A DNA stretch of 34,137 bases from Sphingobacterium sp. (GTDB lineage: Bacteria > Bacteroidota > Bacteroidia > Sphingobacteriales > Sphingobacteriaceae). Below are positions 8,205-15,994 of this stretch, one piece after another. How positions within the stretch are numbered: position 1 is the first letter of the stretch; the number at the start of each line of letters is the position of its first letter. The notes under the pieces were generated by a model that saw only the letters and a program-made list of their open reading frames with translations, was not told the DNA's origin and did not search any database. The position numbers and the translations under genes are program-made. Location of the stretch: NCBI GenBank assembly GCA_031253985.1, contig JAIRVH010000008.1, positions 1 to 34,137 of the forward strand. Reading direction: 5' to 3'.

Positions 8205-8903
8205 ATGAAATCCGAATTAAATAAGCTTTTTGGTGATTTTGTGTCTATATTCTTTCCGAGAGAATGTGGTTGTTGCGGTTGTGTTTTAAAATATCAGGAA
8301 AAGTTTATTTGTGTGGCATGCGATTTCCATTTGCCTTATACCAACTTTCACGAGTACTCGGATAATGATACGGCTAGGCAACTCTGGGGGAAAGCACCAG
8401 TGGAAGAGGCCTGTTCTTTCTTGTTGTTGCAAAAAGATAGTCGTGTTGAGCATCTAATTTATCAGATCAAATATAATAAACAGCCCTTCTTAGCGGAATA
8501 TTTTGGCTATCAATACGGCTTAAAATTAGTAAAAGTACAGGCTTACCAAGGCATAGATTTTATTGTTCCTGTCCCGCTGCATAGTAGCAAACTTCGAAAA
8601 AGAGGGTACAATCAATCCACTTACTTCGGCAGGGGATTGTCCCGGGCGATGGAAATTCCATTACGGGAAGATATTTTGATTAGAAAGAAAGCGACAATTA
8701 GCCAGACAGGTAAGGGGCGGCTCGACCGCTACGAAAATGTAAACGATATCTTCGAATGCCAGCCCACTGTTTTATTGGCTAATGCGCACATTTTGCTGGT
8801 GGACGATGTGTTGACAACAGGCGCAACAATTGTTTCAGCAGCATTAACGCTTTTGGCTTCTTTTGACTGTCGGGTATCTATTGTTACTTTGGCAAGAGCC
8901 TAA
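8205..8903 (+). CDS. comF: ComF family protein
   Basis: A 232-residue protein with the ComF layout: a cysteine-rich N-terminal zinc-binding region (C21-G-C-C-G-C26 and C36-x-x-C39) and a C-terminal phosphoribosyltransferase fold with the PRPP loop V-D-D-V-L-T-T-G-A-T near residues 199-208. P-V-P-L-H around residue 124 and K-R-G-Y-N-Q-S are further family landmarks. In naturally competent bacteria ComF helps single-stranded DNA uptake into the cytosol. In Bacteroidota the role is not established, and many members are annotated as amidophosphoribosyltransferases. It starts 41 bases after rlmN and may be cotranscribed with it. The family call is strong; the function is inferred from homology only. 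Confidence 0.9.
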   Translation: MKSELNKLFGDFVSIFFPRECGCCGCVLKYQEKFICVACDFHLPYTNFHEYSDNDTARQLWGKAPVEEACSFLLLQKDSRVEHLIYQIKYNKQPFLAEYFGYQYGLKLVKVQAYQGIDFIVPVPLHSSKLRKRGYNQSTYFGRGLSRAMEIPLREDILIRKKATISQTGKGRLDRYENVNDIFECQPTVLLANAHILLVDDVLTTGATIVSAALTLLASFDCRVSIVTLARA

Positions 8904-9069
8904 CTCGGTCATGTTATCCCATAGGGCATGAACTCATTTAAATATCATGAGAAATAGAATTCATAATCTGTCCGGATAAGGTGAGTTCCGATAATTCGAG
9001 AAACTTATATATTCGGGGGTGTTTACCTTCAATGGAAATGATGATGTCAAAGGGACTTCCATAGAAAGC

Positions 9070-9453
9070 TTAGTACCGTCTGTTGACAAAGTTTAAGAGA
9101 TAGGCGAATCCTGCCATACCTATTCCGATCGTGTCTGCAAATAAATCCCACCAGTCACCGCTGCGATAAGTAAAGATATAAAGCTGAAGTAATTCTGTCA
9201 GCCCTGCAAATAAAAATCCGAGGATAGAAACAATAAAGACTGGAAGCCAGCGGGTTGGTTTGCCGCTAAATTGTTGGATCACTCCATTGTACAGCAGAGT
9301 GCAGAAAACAAAGAACATTCCGCAATGAACTAATTTATCCATCCCTGGATAAGCGGGAACTGCGTCAAAATTGTTGCCGGGGAGTGTGCATAAAATAATA
9401 ACGATGATGGCCCAAATAAAACACCATTTATAGTCTAGCAAGATTTTAATCAT
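9070..9453 (-). CDS. VanZ-like family membrane protein
   Basis: A 127-residue integral membrane protein with about four transmembrane segments (residues 9-25, 43-60, 70-90, 104-122). The VanZ-like pattern is seen as G-M-D-K-L-V-H at 37-43 and T-E-L-L-Q followed by R-S-G-D-W-W-D-L-F-A-D-T at 86-108. The biochemical role of the family is unclear; VanZ itself gives low-level teicoplanin resistance. I use the ATG at 9453. The frame is open further upstream, but a start near 9633 would overlap padR and its promoter on the other strand, and the extra residues have no family match. The gene is divergent from padR, with 153 bases between starts, so the palindromic site there could influence both. It converges with comF. 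Confidence 0.78.
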   Translation of the reverse strand: MIKILLDYKWCFIWAIIVIILCTLPGNNFDAVPAYPGMDKLVHCGMFFVFCTLLYNGVIQQFSGKPTRWLPVFIVSILGFLFAGLTELLQLYIFTYRSGDWWDLFADTIGIGMAGFAYLLNFVNRRY

Positions 9454-9554
9454 GGCGATAAATATCCAAAAATTTCCTGATAGAAATAAAGATATTATCA
9501 ATTTAAAAATTATTAATCTGTAAATCAGCTGATTGAATAATTTTTTTGTTTTAT

Positions 9555-9581
9555 ATGGTACTATGTATTGCATGGTACCAT
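9555..9581 (+). promoter_or_regulatory. Candidate PadR operator
   Basis: The perfect 10-bp palindrome ATGGTACCAT at 9572-9581 sits between a -33-like TTG (9568-9570) and the -7 element of padR. A copy of its left half, ATGGTAC, occurs at 9555-9561, 17 bases upstream in the same orientation. The position is suited to autorepression by PadR. This is inferred from position and symmetry. Confidence 0.5.
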
Positions 9582-9591
9582 AAAATACATA

Positions 9592-9599
9592 TATCTTTG
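9592..9599 (+). promoter_or_regulatory. -7 promoter element for padR-pspC (TATCTTTG)
   Basis: TATCTTTG matches TAnnTTTG exactly, with a TTG 21 bases upstream (9568-9570). It lies 7 bases before the padR ATG at 9607, so the leader should be very short. Confidence 0.6.
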
Positions 9600-9606
9600 T
9601 ATTGTT

Positions 9607-9978
9607 ATGATAGCTGAAAATACACAAATCCAAATGAGGAAGGGGATACTTGAATATTGTATCCTATCCATAATTTCTCGAGGAGAAATTTATGCCTCCG
9701 ATATTATCAGCGAACTGAAGAAAGCTCAATTATTGGTTGTGGAAGGAACCTTATATCCGCTTTTAACGCGTCTAAAGAACAATGGACTGTTAAGCTATAT
9801 ATGGAAAGAGTCGACTTCAGGTCCGCCTAGAAAATATTATGAAATCACCCAAGAAGGGTTAGAAGTCCTTTCACGGTTAGATGTTACCTGGAATGAGCTC
9901 GTGTTTGCTGTAAACACGTCATTGGTGGGTAGAAACAATGATTCAACTAAACCAGTTAAAGATAATAACGATGAATAA
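9607..9978 (+). CDS. PadR-family transcriptional regulator
   Basis: A 123-residue winged-helix repressor of the short PadR subfamily. Visible features are the recognition region S-D-I-I-S-E-L-K (31-38), the hallmark G-T-L-Y-P-L-L-T-R-L (47-56), and the wing with G-P-P-R-K-Y-Y-E-I-T (72-81). The ATG at 9607 is preferred over an in-frame ATG at 9568, because the promoter element TATCTTTG lies at 9592-9599 and family members begin just before the M-R-K-G segment. Its 3' end overlaps the following PspC-domain gene by 8 bases, so the two are translationally coupled. PadR/PspC pairs of this kind are common in Bacteroidota and probably respond to an envelope signal. The inducer is unknown. Confidence 0.9.
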   Translation: MIAENTQIQMRKGILEYCILSIISRGEIYASDIISELKKAQLLVVEGTLYPLLTRLKNNGLLSYIWKESTSGPPRKYYEITQEGLEVLSRLDVTWNELVFAVNTSLVGRNNDSTKPVKDNNDE

Positions 9979-11641
9979 GACAATAATTATCAACATAAAT
10001 AGTATCGTCTTCCATATTGAAGAGGATGCTTATGAGGTGCTTCGCTCCTACATGATTGATATAAAGAAGCACTTTGGACAATCGGAAGATAGTAAGGAGA
10101 TTTTAGAAGACATCGAGAATCGTATTTCTGAGATGTTTACCGAAAAGATTCAGGCAGGTAGCAAAGAGGTCCTTAATATGGATGATGTGAATGCCGTCAT
10201 AGAGCAGATGGGGAGTGTAAGTGATTTTGAGTCTGAGGATCAGGATGGTTATGCGTCTTTTCAGCGTCAGCCGAATGCGGACGGTTTTAAAGTAGGGAAG
10301 AAGTTGATGCGAGACCCTGATGACAAAGTGTTCAGCGGAGTATGTAGCGGACTGGGGCACTTTTTTGGCATCGAAGCTAAATGGGTTAGGTTACTCTTCG
10401 CTTTATTTGTGGTGATCGGAGGATCAGGTGTGCTTGTCTATGTCATCCTATGGATCGTCATGCCGCTGGCTGTAACCCGTGCAGATAAGATGGAAATGCG
10501 AGGGGAGGCACCGAATATCCAAAACTTCAAGCGTTCTTTTGACGAAGAAATGAGTGGTGTTAAGGAAACATTTTCCAGAGGAATGGATAGAACAGGTGAT
10601 GGTGTTGCTAAACTATTGCAGGTCTTTGTGAAAGTCATCGGCGTATTCTTTGTTATTATCGTCGGGTTGACGCTCATCGGATTGATCATTGGACTTATCT
10701 TCTTTGCCTTGGCTATTGTGAACGTAATTCCTGACGTCATGGACGATTCTGGTCCTTTCTACCTCATGAATCCGAGCGATGTACCTTTCGCTTTGATCGC
10801 GGGTTTCTTGGCCATTTTTATCCCTTTTGCTGGATTGTTCTATTTGCTTCTCCGAGTTCTCTTCGAGAAAAAACCAATGAACAATTATTTGACAACCACC
10901 TTATTTTTAGTCTGGTTAGCATCGATAGGTGCTATTATCTACTACGCTACATCAATAGCAAAGGAATTTAAAGAGTCTAGTACGATTGTCGAAGAGAAAC
11001 CTTTGCAAAAACAGGCTGTTTATTACTTAAATGAAAATGATATTCGGGTAATCCGCTTAAAAAATGGTGTAAAAAGCGGTTTGGGGATAAGAAATGAAAA
11101 CCTTTCGACGTATCTGCGACGTAATATTCGTATCCGCGTCGAACGTATCGACTCCCTACAGGAACCTTATGTACGTTATGAGTATTCGGCTAAAGGAAAT
11201 TCTTATAAAGTCGCAACGGATAGAGCTGGTAAAATTAATTATGCCTTGAGACAAGATAGTACATCATTAACATTTGACAATGCTTTCCAATTGAATGAAG
11301 GTGAACTCTATCGGGATCAAGAAGTCAATATTACTTTGTTTCTCCCAGTAGGTACCAAGTTGATCATTAATGATCATCTGGAAGATAAATTAAGGGATAT
11401 TTCATTTTACGAATGTCGTGACCGTTATAGTGAAGATTTAAGGGATATAAAAGACGTCGAGTTTGTGGTCACATCGCTCGGGTTGAAATGTGCCTTGCCA
11501 CCCAAAAAGTCAGATGACAGTGAAGAAATGGATGCTGAAGGCAATGAAGTAGTTGCAAATGATACTTCAATTGTTATCCGCAGGGATACAATTATCAATG
11601 TCAAAAAAGATGGTGTTACCATCGAGACAAAAAAGAAATAA
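9971..11641 (+). CDS. PspC-domain membrane protein
   Basis: A 556-residue membrane protein. Residues 1-85 form a cytosolic helical domain (M-N-K-T-I-I-I-N-I-N-S start, acidic helices) as often seen before PspC domains. A PspC domain spans about 105-165 (R-D-P-D-D-K-V-F-S-G-V-C-S-G-L then a transmembrane segment ending I-V-M-P). Three further hydrophobic stretches lie near 222-255, 272-297 and 308-330. The remainder (about 350-556) is a hydrophilic, beta-rich region that may be periplasmic. PspC proteins sense or counter membrane stress in other bacteria. I take the ATG at 9971, which overlaps the padR stop; the in-frame ATG at 9938 lies well inside padR. Function is inferred from the domain and the regulator partner. 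Confidence 0.83.
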   Translation: MNKTIIININSIVFHIEEDAYEVLRSYMIDIKKHFGQSEDSKEILEDIENRISEMFTEKIQAGSKEVLNMDDVNAVIEQMGSVSDFESEDQDGYASFQRQPNADGFKVGKKLMRDPDDKVFSGVCSGLGHFFGIEAKWVRLLFALFVVIGGSGVLVYVILWIVMPLAVTRADKMEMRGEAPNIQNFKRSFDEEMSGVKETFSRGMDRTGDGVAKLLQVFVKVIGVFFVIIVGLTLIGLIIGLIFFALAIVNVIPDVMDDSGPFYLMNPSDVPFALIAGFLAIFIPFAGLFYLLLRVLFEKKPMNNYLTTTLFLVWLASIGAIIYYATSIAKEFKESSTIVEEKPLQKQAVYYLNENDIRVIRLKNGVKSGLGIRNENLSTYLRRNIRIRVERIDSLQEPYVRYEYSAKGNSYKVATDRAGKINYALRQDSTSLTFDNAFQLNEGELYRDQEVNITLFLPVGTKLIINDHLEDKLRDISFYECRDRYSEDLRDIKDVEFVVTSLGLKCALPPKKSDDSEEMDAEGNEVVANDTSIVIRRDTIINVKKDGVTIETKKK

Positions 11642-11650
11642 TATAAAACA

Positions 11651-11676
11651 TGTCTTCCGCCTTCGGGCGGAAGACA
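11651..11676 (+). terminator. UUCG hairpin after the padR-pspC operon
   Basis: Perfect 11-bp stem TGTCTTCCGCC / GGCGGAAGACA around a TTCG tetraloop, 10 bases after the pspC-domain stop. It lacks the T-run of a classical intrinsic terminator (AATTATTG follows), so it may act as a transcript-end stabiliser instead. Confidence 0.6.
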
Positions 11677-11779
11677 AATTATTGACGCTGTAGCCAATCG
11701 AAAATCAGCACTGAACCTTGTGTGATAAGCCTATTTAATACCATTAAAAGTAAATGCTATTACACCTATTTATAAACGA

Positions 11780-14188
11780 ATGAAAAGATATTTTTACCTC
11801 TTACTCTTAAATTTTTTGATGGCTTCCTTTGCCTATGCGCAAGTGAAAGTTATAGGCAAAGTACATGTGGAAAATAATGTGCCTTTGGTCTCCGCGACTG
11901 CTTATCTGATGAAGGCAAACACGACTGTTATTTTGAAAGCTGTTGTTACAGACGAAAATGGAGAATACCATTTTTCGGAGATACAAGCTGGAAGTTATTA
12001 TATCGATGTCAAAATGGTTGGGTACACTGCCAATAGGAGCAACGTTTTTGATATCAGTAGATCAGATTACAAGGTCCCACCGATCCTGCTGAATACAGAC
12101 ACACGAAAGTTGCAGGAGGTTGCCGTAGAGGGTAAGCGGCCTATGGTTGAAAGCAAGCCCGGTAAACTGGTTTTAAATGTGGAAAATTCTCCCTTGGCTG
12201 CTGGGAATAATGCATTAGATATTGTACAGCGGGCTCCTGGGGTAAGCTTGGATAACAATAATAATTTGCAATTGATGGGACAGTCTGGGGTTTCGGTTAC
12301 CATCGATGGACGACAGACTTACATGTCGGGGGATCAGCTTGTGAATTTTTTGAAGAGTACAGATGGTAATCAGATTAAGTCTGTTGAGGTGATCACCACT
12401 CGTGCGGCAAAAGATGACGCTGAGGGGGCAGTGGGAACGATTAATATTGTTCTCAAAAAGAATCGGATGGAAGGTTTTAACGGAACCTTTAACATGACGG
12501 CAGGGAGGGGAGAAAAATTCAGAGGGAATAGCTCCTTATCCTTAAACTATAAGAAGAACAATACGACAGTATTTGGATCGTATGCGTATTCGGATGAGAA
12601 AAGCTACCGGAAGCTCCTGCTTGACCGTGTTATTCAGAATGAAGGTGAAAAGACCTATTTTAAACAAAGGTCAATATTGGATGAACAGGAAAAGAATCAT
12701 TCCTACCGTTTTGGTGTCGAACAAAAAACATCCGCTAGAAATACTTTAACGGTACAGTTTAATGGTTCGAATAATATCGAATACAATGATAACAATAGTA
12801 AGACCAATGTAGGAAAGTCTTTTACAACATTGGATTCGCTTTTGATTTCAACATCTGCGTTCAAAGAATTGTTTGATCGTTACTCTACTAATTTAAACAA
12901 TGAGTTTAGAATTGATTCTAATGGCAGAAAACTAACCCTTGATCTAGATTGGAGTAAATTCAAAAGCAGTAAGCGGGTAAGCTATAATAATCAATATTTT
13001 AACGGTCAAATGGATGCGATTACTCCAGAGGAAATTCAGCGCAGCAGAATGCCTATCGGAATCGATATCTATGTGGCTAAACTGGATTATGAGCAACCGC
13101 TGACTAAGGTTTCTAAGCTCGAAATGGGGGCAAAGTATTCCAATGTCACGTCAGATAACGACTTAACCTTTGAAGACTTTTTGAACAATTCCTGGATTAA
13201 CAATGAAAAGCGTACGAATCATTTTGTTTATAAAGAACAGATTGCCGCTGGATATATAGACTATAACAATACAATAGGAAAATGGGGGTTGAAGGTTGGA
13301 GCGAGGGGAGAATATACCTTTTCTGATGGAAACTCGTTGACCTTAAATAAGCAAGTGAAGCGGAATTACTTTAAACTTTTTCCGAATGCAAATCTGACGT
13401 ATACCCTTGATGAGAATCATATTCTTTCCTTAGGTTACGCAAGGAAAATCACCCGTCCTAATTACCGACAGTTGAATCCTTTTGATTATTTCATTGATAA
13501 ACTGACGTTTGAACGTGGCAATCCTTATTTGAATCCGCAATTTTCCAATGAATTCACCCTGAACTATACATTGATGCAACGTTATAATGTGACATTGGGT
13601 ATTAATGATGTGCGGGATGCGATTGTAGAGAGCATGGGGCAGGATTCAGTGCTGAAACAGACCTGGGTTATACGCGAAAATTTAGGAAAAAATCTGACAG
13701 CTTATCTGAATCTGAACATCCCGATTGCAGTGTCCAAGATTTGGAATATGAATAACAATATTACAGGCATCCATTTTAATTTTGATGGTATGGTGAGCGG
13801 TCATCAGCTGAAAAGGAAGTCATTTCTTTTGCAGGCGACATCAATGCATAATTTAAAATTGGCGAAAAGTCTGTCGGCCAATGTTAACTTGCGGTATTTC
13901 TCCCCTTTCAAATATAATGTATACGATATGAAGGCACGTTGGGATATGGAGGTTGGAGCGACAAAAACATTTAAAGATCAACGTAGTTCTTTGAAGTTGG
14001 CAGTGAGTGACTTGTTTAATACAGGGAATCAGAATCTGAAAACCAATTTCGGAGAGTTTGACTCCAATATTAGGCAATACCAGGATCGTCGTGTCGTTCG
14101 ATTAACCTATTCTTATAAATTTGGAAATTTAAAAAATAACTATCGTAAGAAAGATACGAGCAATGAAGAGAAAGAAAGAGCACAATAG
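11780..14188 (+). CDS. TonB-dependent outer-membrane beta-barrel protein
   Basis: An 802-residue outer-membrane receptor. Residues 1-20 are a signal peptide ending A-Y-A-Q. Residues 21-95 form a carboxypeptidase-regulatory-like beta-sandwich (V-I-G-K-V-H-V-E-N...L-V-S-A-T-A-Y). A plug domain covers about 105-225 (A-L-D-I-V-Q-R-A-P-G-V, I-D-G-R-Q-T-Y-M-S-G, V-E-V-I-T-T-R-A-A-K). The rest is the barrel, with the typical R-K-I-T-R-P-N-Y-R-Q-L-N-P-F and E-R-G-N-P-Y-L-N-P segments of the Bacteroidota OMP_b-brl_3 group. There is no SusD-like lipoprotein next to it, so it is not a SusCD pair. The ligand could be a peptide, siderophore or signal and cannot be read here. It follows the padR-pspC operon after 138 bases and a hairpin, and converges with gapN. 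Confidence 0.88.
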   Translation: MKRYFYLLLLNFLMASFAYAQVKVIGKVHVENNVPLVSATAYLMKANTTVILKAVVTDENGEYHFSEIQAGSYYIDVKMVGYTANRSNVFDISRSDYKVPPILLNTDTRKLQEVAVEGKRPMVESKPGKLVLNVENSPLAAGNNALDIVQRAPGVSLDNNNNLQLMGQSGVSVTIDGRQTYMSGDQLVNFLKSTDGNQIKSVEVITTRAAKDDAEGAVGTINIVLKKNRMEGFNGTFNMTAGRGEKFRGNSSLSLNYKKNNTTVFGSYAYSDEKSYRKLLLDRVIQNEGEKTYFKQRSILDEQEKNHSYRFGVEQKTSARNTLTVQFNGSNNIEYNDNNSKTNVGKSFTTLDSLLISTSAFKELFDRYSTNLNNEFRIDSNGRKLTLDLDWSKFKSSKRVSYNNQYFNGQMDAITPEEIQRSRMPIGIDIYVAKLDYEQPLTKVSKLEMGAKYSNVTSDNDLTFEDFLNNSWINNEKRTNHFVYKEQIAAGYIDYNNTIGKWGLKVGARGEYTFSDGNSLTLNKQVKRNYFKLFPNANLTYTLDENHILSLGYARKITRPNYRQLNPFDYFIDKLTFERGNPYLNPQFSNEFTLNYTLMQRYNVTLGINDVRDAIVESMGQDSVLKQTWVIRENLGKNLTAYLNLNIPIAVSKIWNMNNNITGIHFNFDGMVSGHQLKRKSFLLQATSMHNLKLAKSLSANVNLRYFSPFKYNVYDMKARWDMEVGATKTFKDQRSSLKLAVSDLFNTGNQNLKTNFGEFDSNIRQYQDRRVVRLTYSYKFGNLKNNYRKKDTSNEEKERAQ

Positions 14189-14252
14189 ACCTTTAAATAA
14201 TCATTGGTCTAGTATTGTAATATGATTGATAAACAATAAAAACTTTCACAAA

Positions 14253-14287
14253 AAAAAGCGACATCGGTTATTTCGATGTCGCTTTTT
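14253..14287. terminator. Bidirectional terminator between TonB receptor and gapN genes
   Basis: Fourteen-base-pair perfect stem AAAAAGCGACATCG / CGATGTCGCTTTTT with a 7-base loop. The A-run and T-run make it work on both strands, serving the two convergent genes on either side. Confidence 0.92.
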
Positions 14288-14303
14288 GATATCAGCCGTA
14301 TAA

Positions 14304-15923
14304 CTAGAAAATGTATTTCGTGCTTAAGAAATTTGATTCATTTTCACTCACGATTTCATTCAATAATTTCTTGTTTTCCTCCGTGAACTTTGTGGCCACT
14401 AAAGAACGTATAGAGAATGAACGCAAAGCATCAACTACTGACAAGGTTCCTTCAGCACTGTCCTTTCTGCCTGTAAAAGGGAAAGTGTCTGGGCCGCGTT
14501 GGCATTGACAATTGATGTTTACACGGCTCACTTGATTGACCAGTGGATCAATAAGCGATGAAACAACAGCTGCGTTGTTACTGAAAATACTTACTTGTTG
14601 TCCGTGTGAAGATCCGATTAAGTATTCGATAGGTTCTTCAAGGTCATCAAAAGGTACAACAGGAATAACTGGGCCGAATTGTTCCTCTCTGTAAAGTTTC
14701 ATCTGTGAATTCACGGGATAAACAATTGCCGGGTAGAAGAACGATTCTGCAACTTGACCACCATTCTCATTGACTACTTTTGCACCATATGCTTTGGCAT
14801 CTTCGATGCATTCGGTCAAATAAGCTGGTTTATTTACTTCTGGAAGGGGAGTCAAAGATACACCCTTTTCCCAAGGCATTCCATATTTCAATTTTGCGAC
14901 CTCGGCAGAGAGACGTTTTAGAAACTCTTGCGCCAAGCTGCGATGCACATAGATAATTTTTAATGCGGTACAACGTTGTCCATTGAAAGAAAGTGATCCC
15001 AATACGGTTTCAGAAACCGCCAGGTTCAAATCTGCGTCTTTTGTAATAATTGCTGCGTTTTTTGCATCCAGGCCAAGAATAGCACGAAGGCGATTCACTT
15101 TTGGATGCAATTTTTTAAGTTCATCAGCAACACGGCTTGAACCGATTAACGTCAAGACATTGATCTTTCCCGATTGCATGAGGCTAGGGACAATCTTGTT
15201 GCCGCGGCCATATATTGTATTGACAACACCTTTAGGAAAGCTGGTTCTAAAAGCTTCTAATAAAGGATAATGTAATAAAGTACCATGTTTAGGTGGTTTG
15301 AATAACATGGTATTTCCCATGATCAATGCTGGGATCAATGTCGTGAATGTCTCATTCAATGGATAGTTGAATGGACCCATACAAAGGACGACGCCTAATG
15401 GAGATCTTCTGATTTGGGCAACGATACCTTGTTCGATTTGGAAACGTGAAGAATCGCGGTCTATATCTTTCAATGCATCGATCGTTGCATAAATGTATTC
15501 CACCGTACGATCAAACTCTTTTACTGAGTCTGCATAGGATTTGCCAATTTCCCACATAATAAGCTTGACAACAATGTCCTTTTTGGCAATCATCTTTTGT
15601 GTGAAATTTTCAACACAGGTAATACGATCGGCAACGCTCATTGTCGGCCATTCTCCACGGCCATTGTCATATGCTTTCACAGCAGCTTCCAAGGCTTCCA
15701 TGGACTCTTTTTCAGTACAAACAGGGAAACTACCGATACGCTTACGTTTCAAGCCATCCTTAGTCTTCACACAGATTGGTGAAAAAACCTCGTTTACTTG
15801 ACCCGTCCAAGAAATCATTTCTCCATTGGAAAGGAACTCTCTTTGATCGACCTGTTCGTCGAGCGTAAATTCTGCGGGAATGTCTTTCTCCTCATAGAAA
15901 ATACTTTCTAAGTTTAAGCTCAT
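14304..15923 (-). CDS. gapN: GapN-type NADP-dependent aldehyde dehydrogenase
   Basis: A 539-residue cytosolic enzyme of the aldehyde dehydrogenase superfamily, closest to non-phosphorylating glyceraldehyde-3-phosphate dehydrogenase, which oxidises glyceraldehyde-3-phosphate to 3-phosphoglycerate and yields NADPH. P-F-N-Y-P-L-N (184-190) supplies the oxyanion Asn186, F-K-P-P-K (209-213) binds cofactor, and Cys318 in G-Q-R-C-T-A is the nucleophile. The position 34 residues before the cysteine, where ALDHs normally have the general-base glutamate (L-E-L-G-G-K), is Gly284 in L-G-L-D-A-K-N, with Asp286 two residues on. The N-terminus is longer than in plant and streptococcal GapN. It lies 71 bases downstream of exuT on the same strand and may receive readthrough from the galacturonate operon, whose end product is its likely substrate. 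Exact substrate is inferred. Confidence 0.8.
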   Translation of the reverse strand: MSLNLESIFYEEKDIPAEFTLDEQVDQREFLSNGEMISWTGQVNEVFSPICVKTKDGLKRKRIGSFPVCTEKESMEALEAAVKAYDNGRGEWPTMSVADRITCVENFTQKMIAKKDIVVKLIMWEIGKSYADSVKEFDRTVEYIYATIDALKDIDRDSSRFQIEQGIVAQIRRSPLGVVLCMGPFNYPLNETFTTLIPALIMGNTMLFKPPKHGTLLHYPLLEAFRTSFPKGVVNTIYGRGNKIVPSLMQSGKINVLTLIGSSRVADELKKLHPKVNRLRAILGLDAKNAAIITKDADLNLAVSETVLGSLSFNGQRCTALKIIYVHRSLAQEFLKRLSAEVAKLKYGMPWEKGVSLTPLPEVNKPAYLTECIEDAKAYGAKVVNENGGQVAESFFYPAIVYPVNSQMKLYREEQFGPVIPVVPFDDLEEPIEYLIGSSHGQQVSIFSNNAAVVSSLIDPLVNQVSRVNINCQCQRGPDTFPFTGRKDSAEGTLSVVDALRSFSIRSLVATKFTEENKKLLNEIVSENESNFLSTKYIF

Positions 15924-15994
15924 TGTTTTTAAAAATGGTTTAGATTGATATTTATAAAGATATCGCTAATATAATATAAATTTTGCAATATATG

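Noticed and set aside
11780..14188. SusC of a polysaccharide utilisation locus
   Set aside because: The protein is about 800 residues with the OMP_b-brl_3-type barrel, shorter than SusC, and no SusD-like gene follows; the pectin-type operon is on the other strand behind a bidirectional terminator.
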